From NCBI GenBank assembly GCA_963823275.1, contig CAWGKW010000002.1, positions 1-64,000 of the forward strand: a DNA stretch of 64,000 nucleotides, in the 5' to 3' direction. Below are positions 34,932 through 43,348 of the stretch, one piece after another. The notes below the pieces were generated by a model. It did no database searches and was not told where the DNA came from. It was given only the letters and a program-made list of their open reading frames with translations. Position 1 is the first letter of the stretch. Each line of letters opens with the position of its first letter. The DNA is from RHKX01 sp963823275. GTDB lineage: Bacteria; Actinomycetota; Thermoleophilia; Solirubrobacterales; 70-9. A program made the translations under genes and the position numbers.

Positions 34932-35918
34932 ATGGGGGAGATGGCCTTCCCGGCAACACGGATGCGCAGACTGCGGCGGACGGGAGTGCTTCGCAGTCTG
35001 ACCCGCGAGACGGAGCTGACCCCGTCGCACCTGATCCAGCCTCTGTTCGTGAAGGCGGGCAGCGACGTCCGTGAGGAGATTTCGTCCATGCCGGGCATCG
35101 AGCGACTCTCCATCAGCGAGCTGGTCGAGGAGGCGGGCCACGTCCGCGAGGCCGGGATTGACTCCGTGCTGCTGTTCGGAATTCCCGCCGACAAGGACGA
35201 GATGGGCTCGGGCGCCTTCGACGACGAGGGGATCGTGCAGATGGCGATCCGGGCGCTCAAGGAGGCCGATCCCGAGCTGACGGTGATCGCCGACACCTGT
35301 ATGTGCGGATACACATCTCACGGCCACTGCGGTTGGGTCCGCGCCGATGGAGAGGTCGACAACGACCTCTCGCTGGAGCTGCTCGCCAAGACCGCGCTCT
35401 CGCAGGCCGCCGCCGGCGCCGACGCGATCGCGCCCTCCGACATGATGGACGGCCGGATCGGCTCGATCCGCGCCCAGCTCGACGCCGACGGCTTCAGCGA
35501 GACGCCGATCATCAGCTACTCGACCAAGTACGCCTCCGCCTTCTACGGCCCCTTCCGGGACGCCGCCCGCTCGACCCCCGAGCACGGCGACCGCCGCGGT
35601 TACCAGATGGATCCCGCCAACGTCCTGGAGGCCGTGAGGGAGTCGCAGATCGACCTCGACGAGGGCGCCGACATGCTGATGGTCAAGCCCGCTCTCGCCT
35701 ACCTCGATGTGATTCGACGGGTCAAGGATGCCACCGGCGCACCGCTGGCTGCCTACCATGTCTCGGGCGAGTACGCGATGCTCAAGGCAGCGGCGATGAA
35801 CGGCTGGCTGGACGAGCGAGCGGCGGCCCTCGAGGCATTGACCTCGATCCGTCGCGCGGGTGCCGACGCGATCATCACCTACTACGCAAAGGACGCCGCA
35901 GGGTGGCTGAATGGCTGA
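34932..35918 (+). CDS. hemB: delta-aminolevulinic acid dehydratase (porphobilinogen synthase)
   Basis: 328 residues. Condenses two 5-aminolevulinate molecules to porphobilinogen. DTCMCGYTSHGHCGW is the zinc-site loop with three Cys, so the enzyme is of the zinc-dependent type. YSTKYASAFYGPFRDAA and MLMVKPALAYLDVIR hold the two active-site Lys residues. Length and order are normal. It opens the haem/bc/menaquinone run, and the next gene overlaps its end by 8 bp. A second in-frame ATG at 34941 is an alternative start. Confidence 0.96.
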   Translation: MGEMAFPATRMRRLRRTGVLRSLTRETELTPSHLIQPLFVKAGSDVREEISSMPGIERLSISELVEEAGHVREAGIDSVLLFGIPADKDEMGSGAFDDEGIVQMAIRALKEADPELTVIADTCMCGYTSHGHCGWVRADGEVDNDLSLELLAKTALSQAAAGADAIAPSDMMDGRIGSIRAQLDADGFSETPIISYSTKYASAFYGPFRDAARSTPEHGDRRGYQMDPANVLEAVRESQIDLDEGADMLMVKPALAYLDVIRRVKDATGAPLAAYHVSGEYAMLKAAAMNGWLDERAAALEALTSIRRAGADAIITYYAKDAAGWLNG

Positions 35919-37062
35919 GTTGACCGACACCAAGACCAACGGGGATGGGCCCAAGCGCGCTCCCGCCGGGCCGAAGCTCCGCTCGCGCAAGGACGGCGCC
36001 GCCATTCCCCTCGACGAGGGCGACCGCCGGCTGATGAACCTGATGCAGTCGAGCTTCCCGCTCGACCCCGAGCCCTACGCGAAGCTGGCTGCCGAGGCGG
36101 AGATGCCGATCGCCGAGTTCAAGGAGCGGACCCAGCGCCTGCTCGACGGGCGGATCATCCGCGAGATCACGCCGATCTTCGACACCCGGACGCTCGGTTA
36201 CTCCTCGATGCTCGTCGCCGCCAAGGTCGACCCGGAGTACCCCCATCGCCCCGCCAAGATCATCAACTCCCATCCCGGCGTCTCCCACAACTACCTGCGC
36301 GATCACGAGTTCAACCTCTGGTTCACGATCGCCACCCCGCCCGACTCCGTGCTCGGGCTGCAGGGCACCCTCGACGTGCTGGCGGAGCTGACCGGCGCCG
36401 AGTCGATCCGCCAGCTCCCGACCCTGACCATGTTCAAGATCAACATGAACCTGGAGATGGAGGGCGACACCGCGGCACTCGCCGCCAAGGTGGAGGCGAT
36501 CCCGCCCCGCGAGCTCGAACCCCAGCCCTACGACGACTTCGACGTTCGTGTGATCAGGGCGATCCAGGGTCCGATGGAGGTGGTCGACCGCCCCTATGAC
36601 AGCGCGGCCGCCGAGGTCGGGCTGTCCACCGATGACTTCCTCGCCCACCTGGAGGCGATGATCGAGCGCAAGATCCTGCGCCGCGTGGCCGCGATCCTCT
36701 TCCATCGCCGCGCCGGCTTCTCGGCCAACGGGATGGGCGTCTGGAAGGTCGATCCCGCCGACGTCGGAGATACCGGGGGCCGGATGGCGGCCGTCCGCGG
36801 CATCTCTCACTGCTACGAGCGCCCGACTTACGCCGACTGGCCCTACTCGGTCTTCACGATGGCCCACGGGCGATCGAAGGAGGAGTGCGACGCGGTCCTG
36901 CAGTCGATCGCCGACGAGCACGACCTCCACGGCTCCGATCGCGCCGTCCTCTACAGCTCGACCGAGTTCAAGAAGATCCGCCTGCGCTACTTCACCCCCG
37001 ACTACGAGGCCTGGGAGCGCGAGCACGCCCCCGAGCTCTTCGAGGTCTCCGGGGCAAAGTGA
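35911..37062 (+). CDS. AhbA-AhbB-like (NirD/L/G/H-type) siroheme decarboxylase fusion
   Basis: 383 residues made of two AsnC/Lrp-like units. Unit 1 (about 30-185): LDEGDRRLMNLMQSSFPLD, IREITPIFDTRTLGYSSMLV and VSHNYLRDHEFNLWFTI. Unit 2 (about 205-365): YDDFDVRVIRAIQGPMEVVD, ILRRVAAILFHRRAGFSANG, ISHCYERPTYADWPYSVFTM. The paired SHNYxRxHEFNLWFT and SHCYxRPxYxDWPYxxFTM motifs are those of AhbA/AhbB and NirD/L/G/H, which turn siroheme to didecarboxysiroheme by losing two carboxylates. Both units are in one chain here. It has no typical AsnC effector function signature, so plain transcription regulation is unlikely. Confidence 0.85.
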   Translation: MAELTDTKTNGDGPKRAPAGPKLRSRKDGAAIPLDEGDRRLMNLMQSSFPLDPEPYAKLAAEAEMPIAEFKERTQRLLDGRIIREITPIFDTRTLGYSSMLVAAKVDPEYPHRPAKIINSHPGVSHNYLRDHEFNLWFTIATPPDSVLGLQGTLDVLAELTGAESIRQLPTLTMFKINMNLEMEGDTAALAAKVEAIPPRELEPQPYDDFDVRVIRAIQGPMEVVDRPYDSAAAEVGLSTDDFLAHLEAMIERKILRRVAAILFHRRAGFSANGMGVWKVDPADVGDTGGRMAAVRGISHCYERPTYADWPYSVFTMAHGRSKEECDAVLQSIADEHDLHGSDRAVLYSSTEFKKIRLRYFTPDYEAWEREHAPELFEVSGAK

Positions 37063-38379
37063 GCGTTCCCGGTTCCGCCCTGAAGTCGGAACGCTCGACC
37101 GAGCTCTACGCCCAGGCCATCGGCCTGATGCCCGGCGGCGTCAATTCGCCGGTGCGCGCGATGGGCTCGATCGGTCGCGACCCGATCTTCATCGATCATG
37201 GGTCCGGTAACCGGGTCGTCGACGTCGACGGCAACGCCTACGTCGACTGGGTCTGCTCCTGGGGGCCCCTGATTCTCGGCCACGCCGAGCCCTCCGTGGT
37301 CGAGGCGGTCGGCGGCCGCCGCCGCCCGGGGAACCTCCTACGGAGCCGCAACCGAGGGCGAGGTGGAGCTCGCCGCCGAGGTCGCCGACCGCTTCGCCTC
37401 GGTCGAGATGATCCGGATGGTCAACTCGGGCACCGAGGCCGCGATGAGCGCGATCCGCCTCGCCAGGGCGGAGACCGGGCGCGAGCGGCTGATCAAGTTC
37501 GCCGGTGCCTACCACGGCCACGTCGACGGGCTTCTCGCCGAGGCCGGATCGGGCCTCGCCACGCAGGGAATCCCCGCCAGCCCCGGCGTCCCCCGCGCCC
37601 AGGCCGAGGCGACGGCGATCGTCCCCTGGAACGACTTCGTCGCGGTCGAGCAGGCGGTCGACATGTACGAGCCCGCGGCGATCCTCTGCGAGCCGATCCC
37701 GGCCAACATGGGGCTGATCCCGCCGGCCGACGGGTTCGTCAACCATCTGCGGGAGCTCGCGGACAAGTCCGGCGCCCTGTTGGTCTGCGACGAGGTGATC
37801 AGCGGCTTCCGCGTCGCCCGCGGCGGGGCCCAGGAGCTGCTCGGAGTGCGGGCCGATCTGACGGTGATGGGCAAGGTGATCGGCGGCGGCCTGCCGGCAG
37901 CCGCCTATGGCGGTCCGCGTGAGCTGATGGAACGGATCGCCCCGGCCGGCGACGTCTACCAGGCGGGGACGCTCTCCGGCAACCCGCTGGCCGTCGCCGC
38001 CGGCCTGGCGACGCTGCACCGGCTCGATGCCGAGGCCTACCGCCGGCTGGCCCGCTCCACGGAGCGCCTCGCCACGGGCCTCACCGCCGCGGCCGAATCG
38101 GCCGGGATGGCCGATCGGGTGAGCGTCAGCTCCGCACCCGGCCTTGTCACGCCCTTCTTCGCCCCCGAGCCCCCGCACGACTTCGCCGGCGCGCAGGCCT
38201 GCGACCTCGACGGCTACGGGCGCTTCTGCCGGGCGATGCTCGAACGGGGCTTCTACCCGCCGCCGTCGCAGTTCGAGGCCTGGTTCGTCTCGCTCGCCCA
38301 CGACGACGAGGCGATCGACCGGACCTGCGAAGCGGCCGCCGACTGCTTCCGTGAAGCGGCTCTATCTTCCTCGGCGTGA
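37059..38379 (+). CDS. hemL: glutamate-1-semialdehyde 2,1-aminomutase, one frameshift near 37310
   Basis: PLP enzyme making 5-aminolevulinate from glutamate-1-semialdehyde. GTG 37059 overlaps the previous stop. First frame: LYAQAIGLMPGGVNSPVRAM, VVDVDGNAYVDWVCSWGPLI, LGHAEPSVVEAVGG. From about 37320 the second frame continues VELAAEVADRFASVEMIRMV, NSGTEAAMSAIRLARA, KFAGAYHGHVDGLL, LLVCDEVISGFRVARGG and VMGKVIGGGLPAAAYGG with the PLP Lys. Deleting one base in GTCGGCGGCC restores AVAAAAARGTSYGA and continuity of about 439 residues. As hemL is normally essential, a sequence error is the likelier reason, but a real mutation is not excluded. Confidence 0.9.
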
Positions 38380-38981
38380 ACGCTGAGCCGCCGACAGAGC
38401 CCGAGGACGCGCTGATCCACCTCGCCGCCGAGCTGCGCGAGGAGGGTCCACTCATCTCCTCCCACGTGGCCGAACCCCGGGTCGAGCCCGCGATCGGCAT
38501 GCTCGCCGCCGCCGGCCCGCGCTGCGCGGCGCAGCCCGGCGCCTACGCCACGGTCCTCGAGCTCGTACGCGAGGGCTACCTCTGCCACTACGGCGAACCG
38601 CGGCTGCTCGGCCAGCTGGATCCCGACCTGCGACTCCTCGTCGGCGACTACCTCTACGCGCGGGGGATCGAGCGCCTCGCCCGCCTCGGCGACCTGTTGG
38701 CCGTCACCGAGCTCTCCGACCTGATCTCGATCGCCTCCCAGCTCGACGCCGCGCCGGAGCCGGCTCCGCAGGCGGCCGAGGTGGCCTGGCTCGCCGTCAC
38801 GGTCACGATCGCCGCCGGCCCCGATCCAGGCTACGGGGGCGCCAAGGCGACGCTGCGGGAGACGGCTGATGCCGAACCACTCTGGGAGGTCGCCCATCAG
38901 GCAGCCGACCGCGCGGGGCTGTCCGTCCACCTGTCCACCGCGGCCAAAGCAGTAGGATTCGCGACCCCGAACCGTGGCTGA
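38376..38981 (+). CDS. hypothetical protein resembling a non-catalytic prenyl-synthase subunit
   Basis: 201 residues, start overlapping the hemL stop. LVREGYLCHYGEPRLLGQLD, PDLRLLVGDYLYARGIERLA and RLGDLLAVTELSDLISIASQ resemble the helix pair of trans-prenyl diphosphate synthases around VGDYLYARA, but no DDxxD motif is present. In Bacillus the non-catalytic HepS subunit is encoded beside menG and the catalytic hepT. Here menG and a polyprenyl synthase are in the same run, so this may be a HepS-like partner. The rest is Ala/Pro-rich. The identity is inferred from pattern and context only. Confidence 0.45.
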   Translation: MNAEPPTEPEDALIHLAAELREEGPLISSHVAEPRVEPAIGMLAAAGPRCAAQPGAYATVLELVREGYLCHYGEPRLLGQLDPDLRLLVGDYLYARGIERLARLGDLLAVTELSDLISIASQLDAAPEPAPQAAEVAWLAVTVTIAAGPDPGYGGAKATLRETADAEPLWEVAHQAADRAGLSVHLSTAAKAVGFATPNRG

Positions 38982-39660
38982 ATCAGGCGAAGAAAAGACG
39001 AACGCTCCGGCCGGCGAAAGCCGTGTCGATGAGCTCCCTCCGATGAAGCCCGTCGGCTACTTCGAGGGCGAGTCGATGACCCGACGCCACGTGTTCGCCG
39101 TCGCCGGTCAGGCGCTTGGCGGAGTGGCCGGTCTCGCGGTCATACTGCCGACCCTCGGTTTCGCGGTCGCCCCGATCTTCGAGCAGCCCGAGGAGAACTG
39201 GCAGGCGGTCGGTCCGCTGGACGATTTCGTCCCCGAGACCTACGCCCCGCGGGTGATCACGATCGTCGAGGGGATCGGCGAGGCGGGCAAGACGACCGTC
39301 TACGTCCGCCAGGGAAGCGTCGACCTCAGCGAGGACCCGGAGTCCTACGTCGCGGTCACGACCCGTTGCTCTCATCTCGGCTGCCCGGTCCGCTTCGTCC
39401 AGGCCGCCGGCAACTTCATCTGTCCGTGCCACGGCGGCGTCTACGGCTTCCAGGGCGAGGTCATCGGCGGTCCGCCCGTCCGCCCGCTCGACCGCTTCCA
39501 GACCCGGATCGTCGACGACGTCGTCGAGATCGGCCCGCGCTACAGCGTCACCTCCCAGCTCGAGCCGGTCAGGGCCCGCGACCCCGGTGAGTTCACCGGT
39601 GGCGTCTGGGAGTACCTGTACCCGCCCCGTCCCTCGACCGCGCCACCCCCGTCGCAATGA
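38974..39660 (+). CDS. qcrA: Rieske iron-sulphur subunit of menaquinol-cytochrome c reductase
   Basis: 228 residues from GTG 38974. SMTRRHVFAVAGQALGG is a Tat-like twin-arginine signal/anchor, leading into a membrane helix (VAGLAVILPTLGFAVAPIF). TRCSHLGCPVRF and FICPCHGGVYGF are the two Rieske cluster motifs with Cys and His ligands. VRPLDRFQTRIV closes the domain. It carries electrons from menaquinol to cytochrome c as part of the QcrABC complex. Its start overlaps the preceding gene by 8 bp. Confidence 0.94.
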   Translation: MAESGEEKTNAPAGESRVDELPPMKPVGYFEGESMTRRHVFAVAGQALGGVAGLAVILPTLGFAVAPIFEQPEENWQAVGPLDDFVPETYAPRVITIVEGIGEAGKTTVYVRQGSVDLSEDPESYVAVTTRCSHLGCPVRFVQAAGNFICPCHGGVYGFQGEVIGGPPVRPLDRFQTRIVDDVVEIGPRYSVTSQLEPVRARDPGEFTGGVWEYLYPPRPSTAPPPSQ

Positions 39661-40574
39661 GCAGGCTCCAGAAACTGCTGCCGCCCCCGATGCGCCGTCC
39701 CCCGAAGCCGGGGCACGCCAATGGCAACGGCGAGGTGACCGCCTACAAGAACGGCGACTCGCCGAACGGCGACGGCGGCAGTCCAATCACCGATAACCCC
39801 GGCAAGCGGCTCACAACCGGAGCCAAGGAAGCTCCCGCGGACCTCGTCGGCTGGGTCGACGAGCGAATGGGAGCGACGAGCTTCCTGACCGCGATGCTGA
39901 TGCGGAAGATCCCGAAGGGGACCAACTGGTTCTACACGCTCGGCTCCGCGACCCTGTTCGCCTTCGTCGTCCAGGCGATCACCGGCGTCTTCCTGGCGAT
40001 GTACTACACGCCCTCACCGGTCGAGGCCTACGCCTCGATCACCCATCTGACCAACGACGTCTTCCTCGGCGAGTTCGTGCGCGGCATGCACAAGTGGGGC
40101 GCCTCGGTGATGGTGATCCTGATCTTCATCCACATGGCCAGGACGTTCTTCTTCGGGGCCTACAAGTACCCGCGGGAGATCAACTGGGTGATCGGGGTCG
40201 TGCTCCTGATCCTGACGATGACGATGGGCTTCACCGGTTACCTGCTGCCCTTCGATCAGCGTTCCTACTGGGCGACGATCGTCGGCGTCAACATCAACGG
40301 CACCGGCCCGCTGATCGGGCCCTACCTCTCCGACTTCCTCCGCGCCGGCCCCGAGTTCGGAGCGACCACGCTCTCGCGCTTCTATGCGATCCACATGCTG
40401 CTCGTGCCCGGGGCGCTGATCGCGATGATCGGCGCCCACCTCTACCTGGTGGTCAAGATGGGCACCACCGCGCCGCCATGGGTGCGGGGTGACCGCAAGC
40501 CCAAGGATGCCCGCTCTGAGTCGGTCGATGCAATCCCCAGCGGCGAGGGCTCGGGGAACGGGAGCGCCCCGTGA
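39657..40574 (+). CDS. qcrB: cytochrome b N-terminal (b6-type) subunit
   Basis: 305 residues. A low-complexity N-terminal tail of about 65 residues precedes four membrane helices: LFAFVVQAITGVFLAMYYTP, KWGASVMVILIFIHMARTFF, EINWVIGVVLLILTMTMGFT, FYAIHMLLVPGALIAMIGAH. The haem His pairs sit in helices 2 and 4, and GYLLPFDQRSYWA is the loop after helix 3. It covers only the N-terminal half of cytochrome b; the other half is encoded by the next gene, as in b6f/Bacillus-type complexes. Confidence 0.94.
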   Translation: MSRLQKLLPPPMRRPPKPGHANGNGEVTAYKNGDSPNGDGGSPITDNPGKRLTTGAKEAPADLVGWVDERMGATSFLTAMLMRKIPKGTNWFYTLGSATLFAFVVQAITGVFLAMYYTPSPVEAYASITHLTNDVFLGEFVRGMHKWGASVMVILIFIHMARTFFFGAYKYPREINWVIGVVLLILTMTMGFTGYLLPFDQRSYWATIVGVNINGTGPLIGPYLSDFLRAGPEFGATTLSRFYAIHMLLVPGALIAMIGAHLYLVVKMGTTAPPWVRGDRKPKDARSESVDAIPSGEGSGNGSAP

Positions 40575-41371
40575 ATCGGCAGGAGAAGGAGGAGTACCTC
40601 CGCGAGTACGAGGTGCTGAAGAAGAAGGGCAAGCCCTTCTTCCCGTACGCGATCATGAAGGACTCGGTGATGGCGCTGATCGTCGTCGCCGTGATCGTGG
40701 TCATGGCGCTCTGGCTCGGCGCCGAGCAGGGTCCGAAGGCCGATCCGACCACGACCACCTACGTGCCGCGACCCGAGTGGTACTTCTTCTTCCTGTTCGA
40801 GGTGCTGCGGGTGGTCAAGGGCCCCTCGCTGGTCCCGATCGCGACGATCGGCGTGCCGACGATCGCCATGGTCCTGCTGCTGCTGCTGCCGTTTTACGAC
40901 CGCAACCCCGAGCGCAACCCGCTGAAGCGTCCGATCGCGACCGTCGCGGGCATCATGACGATCATCTCGATGGCCTTCCTGACCTTCCTCGGCGCCAACG
41001 CCGGATCGCCCACTGAGATCGAGATCAGCGTCGCCCCCGAGTATGAGGCGGGCAAGCTGATCGCCGGGCAGTCCGGCTGCCTCGCCTGCCACCAGTTCGG
41101 TGAGAACGGCAACAACGGCCCCGGTCCGAAGCTGACTGAAATCGGGGCTCGGCTCAATCCTGCCGCGATCGCCCGGTCGCTGGAGGTCGGGCCGGGAATC
41201 ATGCCTTCCTATGCGGATCTCCCCCCCGACCAGTTCCGCGATCTCGTGGACTTCCTCGGCTCCCTCACCGGTGAGGAGACGACGGTGGCGGCCGACCCTG
41301 GAGCGGCGCTCCCCGACAGCTCCGGCGGCGATCCGGCCGCGGTGCAACCGGCCCCCGGCTCGGGCTCCTGA
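40571..41371 (+). CDS. qcrC: cytochrome b C-terminal subunit fused to cytochrome c
   Basis: 266 residues. VMALIVVAVIVVMALWLGA, the PEWYFFFLFEVLRVVKG loop (PEWY quinol site) and TIGVPTIAMVLLLLLPFYDR are subunit-IV-like helices. A further helix (ATVAGIMTIISMAFLTFLGA) leads to a haem-c domain with CLACHQFG, followed by a likely Met ligand in GIMPSYADL. This fusion matches Bacillus QcrC and gives the complex its own cytochrome c. It ends in a Pro/Ala-rich tail overlapping the next gene. Confidence 0.93.
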   Translation: MNRQEKEEYLREYEVLKKKGKPFFPYAIMKDSVMALIVVAVIVVMALWLGAEQGPKADPTTTTYVPRPEWYFFFLFEVLRVVKGPSLVPIATIGVPTIAMVLLLLLPFYDRNPERNPLKRPIATVAGIMTIISMAFLTFLGANAGSPTEIEISVAPEYEAGKLIAGQSGCLACHQFGENGNNGPGPKLTEIGARLNPAAIARSLEVGPGIMPSYADLPPDQFRDLVDFLGSLTGEETTVAADPGAALPDSSGGDPAAVQPAPGSGS

Positions 41372-42123
41372 CGACCGCCGAGAGCAAGCCCTCCCGCGAA
41401 TCGGAGCAGTTCGCCTCCGAGGTTCGCGGCATGTTCGACCGGATCGCCGGCGTGTACGACCTGATGAACTCGGCGATGACCGCCGGGATGCACCACCGCT
41501 GGCGAGCCCGCGCCGTCGATCAGGCCGCCCTCGAACCCGGTGATTCGGCTCTCGATGTCTGCTGCGGAACCGGGGACCTGACCCTCGAGCTGGCCCGCCG
41601 GGTCGGCCCCAGCGGCCGGGTCGTCGGCTCCGACTTCTCCGAACGGATGCTCGACCTGGCGCGCGAGAAGCCGATTCCGGCGAGCGCCCCGGGCGCGGTC
41701 GGGTCGGCCAAACCGATCTTCGAATGGGCCGACGCCCTCGAGCTGCCCTACGACGACTCCTCCTTCGACGCCGTCACAGTTGGCTTCGGGGTCCGCAACC
41801 TGCTCAACCTCGATCGCGGGATCGCGGAGATGACCAGGGTGCTGAAGCCGGGCGGCCGTCTCGTCATCCTCGAGATCACCCAGCCGACCCGGCCGCCGCT
41901 CTCTTCGTTCTTCTCGGTCTGGTTCGACCGCGTGGTTCCGCTGATCGGCAGGGCCGCCGGCGACAGCGACGCCTACAGCTACCTGCCCGAGTCGGTCAAG
42001 CGCTTTCCCCCTCCCGACAGGCTCGCCGCGATCATGGACGGCGCCGGGCTCGAGCAGATCCGCTGGACGATCCTCGCCGGCGGGATCATCGCGATCCACT
42101 CGGGCCGCCGCCCCGGGCCGTGA
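41368..42123 (+). CDS. menG: demethylmenaquinone methyltransferase
   Basis: SAM-dependent last step of menaquinone synthesis. FDRIAGVYDLMNSAMTAGMH opens the fold, ALDVCCGTGDLTLELAR is the SAM motif I, VVGSDFSERML motif II. VTVGFGVRNLLNLDRGIAEM and LKPGGRLVILEITQP are the UbiE/MenG signatures. The first ATG (41431) would cut off the usual approximately 20-residue N-terminus, and CTG at 41368 in a CTGA overlap with the qcrC stop gives a normal length, so it is chosen with caution. Its place in the bc run agrees with menaquinone as substrate. Confidence 0.9.
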   Translation: MTTAESKPSRESEQFASEVRGMFDRIAGVYDLMNSAMTAGMHHRWRARAVDQAALEPGDSALDVCCGTGDLTLELARRVGPSGRVVGSDFSERMLDLAREKPIPASAPGAVGSAKPIFEWADALELPYDDSSFDAVTVGFGVRNLLNLDRGIAEMTRVLKPGGRLVILEITQPTRPPLSSFFSVWFDRVVPLIGRAAGDSDAYSYLPESVKRFPPPDRLAAIMDGAGLEQIRWTILAGGIIAIHSGRRPGP

Positions 42124-43142
42124 GCCGTTCGTCCTCGCCGGAGCCGGTCACCGCGGTGACCGATCTCGCATCGGCATGGTTGCCGGCGCGGATGGTCGAG
42201 GTGGAGCGTCGCCTCACCGAGATCGTCGAGGGCTGGGGCCCCGAGCTCGCCGCCGACGCCGGTGAGACGCTTGCCGCCGGCGGCAAGCGCATGCGCCCCC
42301 TGCTCGTCCTGCTCTGTGCCGGGCAGCGGAGCGGCCAGGAGGCGATCCGCGCCGCCACCGCGATCGAGCTGGTCCACATGGCCACCCTCGTTCACGACGA
42401 TGTCCTCGACGCCGCGCCCCTTCGTCGCGGTTTGCCGACCGTGGTCGCGAACTCCGGCCGCCAGCGAGCCGTCGACGCGGGCGACCTGCTCTTCTCGCGC
42501 GCCTTCGCGATCCTCGCCGACGACGGCCAGGAGGCCGACGGCGACGGCGCGAAGGCGTCGACCGAGCTCGGCACCGACCGCCAGGTCGAGCTCCTGGCGC
42601 ACGCCTCGGTGGCGCTCGCCCGTGGTGAGCTGGCCCAGCGCCGAGACGCCTTCGACACCGGCGTTTCGATCGAGCGCTACCAGCTGCGCTGCGAGCTCAA
42701 GACCGCGGCGCTCTTCGAGTGCGCCTGCGTGATCGGCTCCTCGCGGTCGCCATCCGAGGAGGCGGCGCTGCTCACCTTCGGACGCGCGATCGGCCTCGCC
42801 TTCCAGTTGCTCGACGATGTGCTCGACGTCCTCGGTCCGCCCGAGCGAACCGGCAAGGCGCGCGGCACCGACCTGCTCGACGGCACGGTGACGCTCCCCT
42901 TCATTCTCGCTCGCGAGCGAGATCCGGGATTGCTCGATCTCGACCTTCGCTCACTCGGTTCCGACGACGCGGAGTCGATCTGCGATCGGATCGCCGAGAC
43001 CGGTTCCCCCGAGCAGGTCCGGGCGGAGGCGCGCGATCGGGTCAGGGAGGCCAAGCGCGAGCTGCGTGGCTCGGGCGTCGGCGGCGAGGAGCTGAAGATG
43101 CTGGAGCTGGTCGCCGACGGCGTCGTCGAAAGGTATAGCTAG
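42120..43142 (+). CDS. polyprenyl diphosphate synthase (menaquinone side chain)
   Basis: 340 residues from GTG 42120, overlapping the menG stop. AAGGKRMRPLLVLL is the substrate-binding start, LVHDDVLDAAPLRRGLPT the first DDxxD, ELKTAALFECACVIG the middle, and AFQLLDDVLDVLGP the second DDxxD followed by GKARGTDLLDGTVTLPF. Makes the long isoprenoid tail of menaquinone, probably with menG downstream of it in the pathway. It is the last gene of the run; a terminator follows at 43173. Confidence 0.92.
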   Translation: MSRSSSPEPVTAVTDLASAWLPARMVEVERRLTEIVEGWGPELAADAGETLAAGGKRMRPLLVLLCAGQRSGQEAIRAATAIELVHMATLVHDDVLDAAPLRRGLPTVVANSGRQRAVDAGDLLFSRAFAILADDGQEADGDGAKASTELGTDRQVELLAHASVALARGELAQRRDAFDTGVSIERYQLRCELKTAALFECACVIGSSRSPSEEAALLTFGRAIGLAFQLLDDVLDVLGPPERTGKARGTDLLDGTVTLPFILARERDPGLLDLDLRSLGSDDAESICDRIAETGSPEQVRAEARDRVREAKRELRGSGVGGEELKMLELVADGVVERYS

Positions 43143-43172
43143 GTACGGGGGCCGGGCGGGCCAACCGGGACC

Positions 43173-43191
43173 AGGCCTGCGGCCTTTCTCT
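43173..43191 (+). terminator. terminator of the haem/bc/menaquinone run
   Basis: AGGCC-TGC-GGCCT hairpin followed by TTCTCT, 31 bp after the prenyl synthase stop. Confidence 0.6.
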
Positions 43192-43196
43192 GGGAC

Positions 43197-43347
43197 GGCC
43201 ACCGGGCTTCGCCCGGAGGCCCGGCGCAGTCGAGCAGGGCGGAGCCCTGCGAGTCGCGCGGTTATCTCACGGGAGGGCCACCGGGCTTCGCCCGGAGGCC
43301 CGGCGCAGTCGAGCAGGGCGGAGCCCTGCGAGTCGCGCGGTTATCTC
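43197..43347. repeat. tandem pair of identical 72-bp repeats
   Basis: 43197-43268 and 43276-43347 are the same over 72 bp, with a 7-bp spacer. Each contains two hairpins, CCGGGC-TTC-GCCCGG and GCAGGGC-GGA-GCCCTGC, ending in GCGCGGTTATCTC. They fill the gap between the convergent prenyl synthase and zinc-ribbon genes; the second copy ends 2 bp before the latter's stop codon. Confidence 0.85.
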
Positions 43348-43348
43348 T

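Noticed and set aside
35911..37062. ordinary Lrp/AsnC transcription regulator
   Set aside because: The paired HNYxRxHEFNLWFT and HCYxRPxYxDWPY motifs and the hem context fit AhbA/AhbB-type decarboxylases better.
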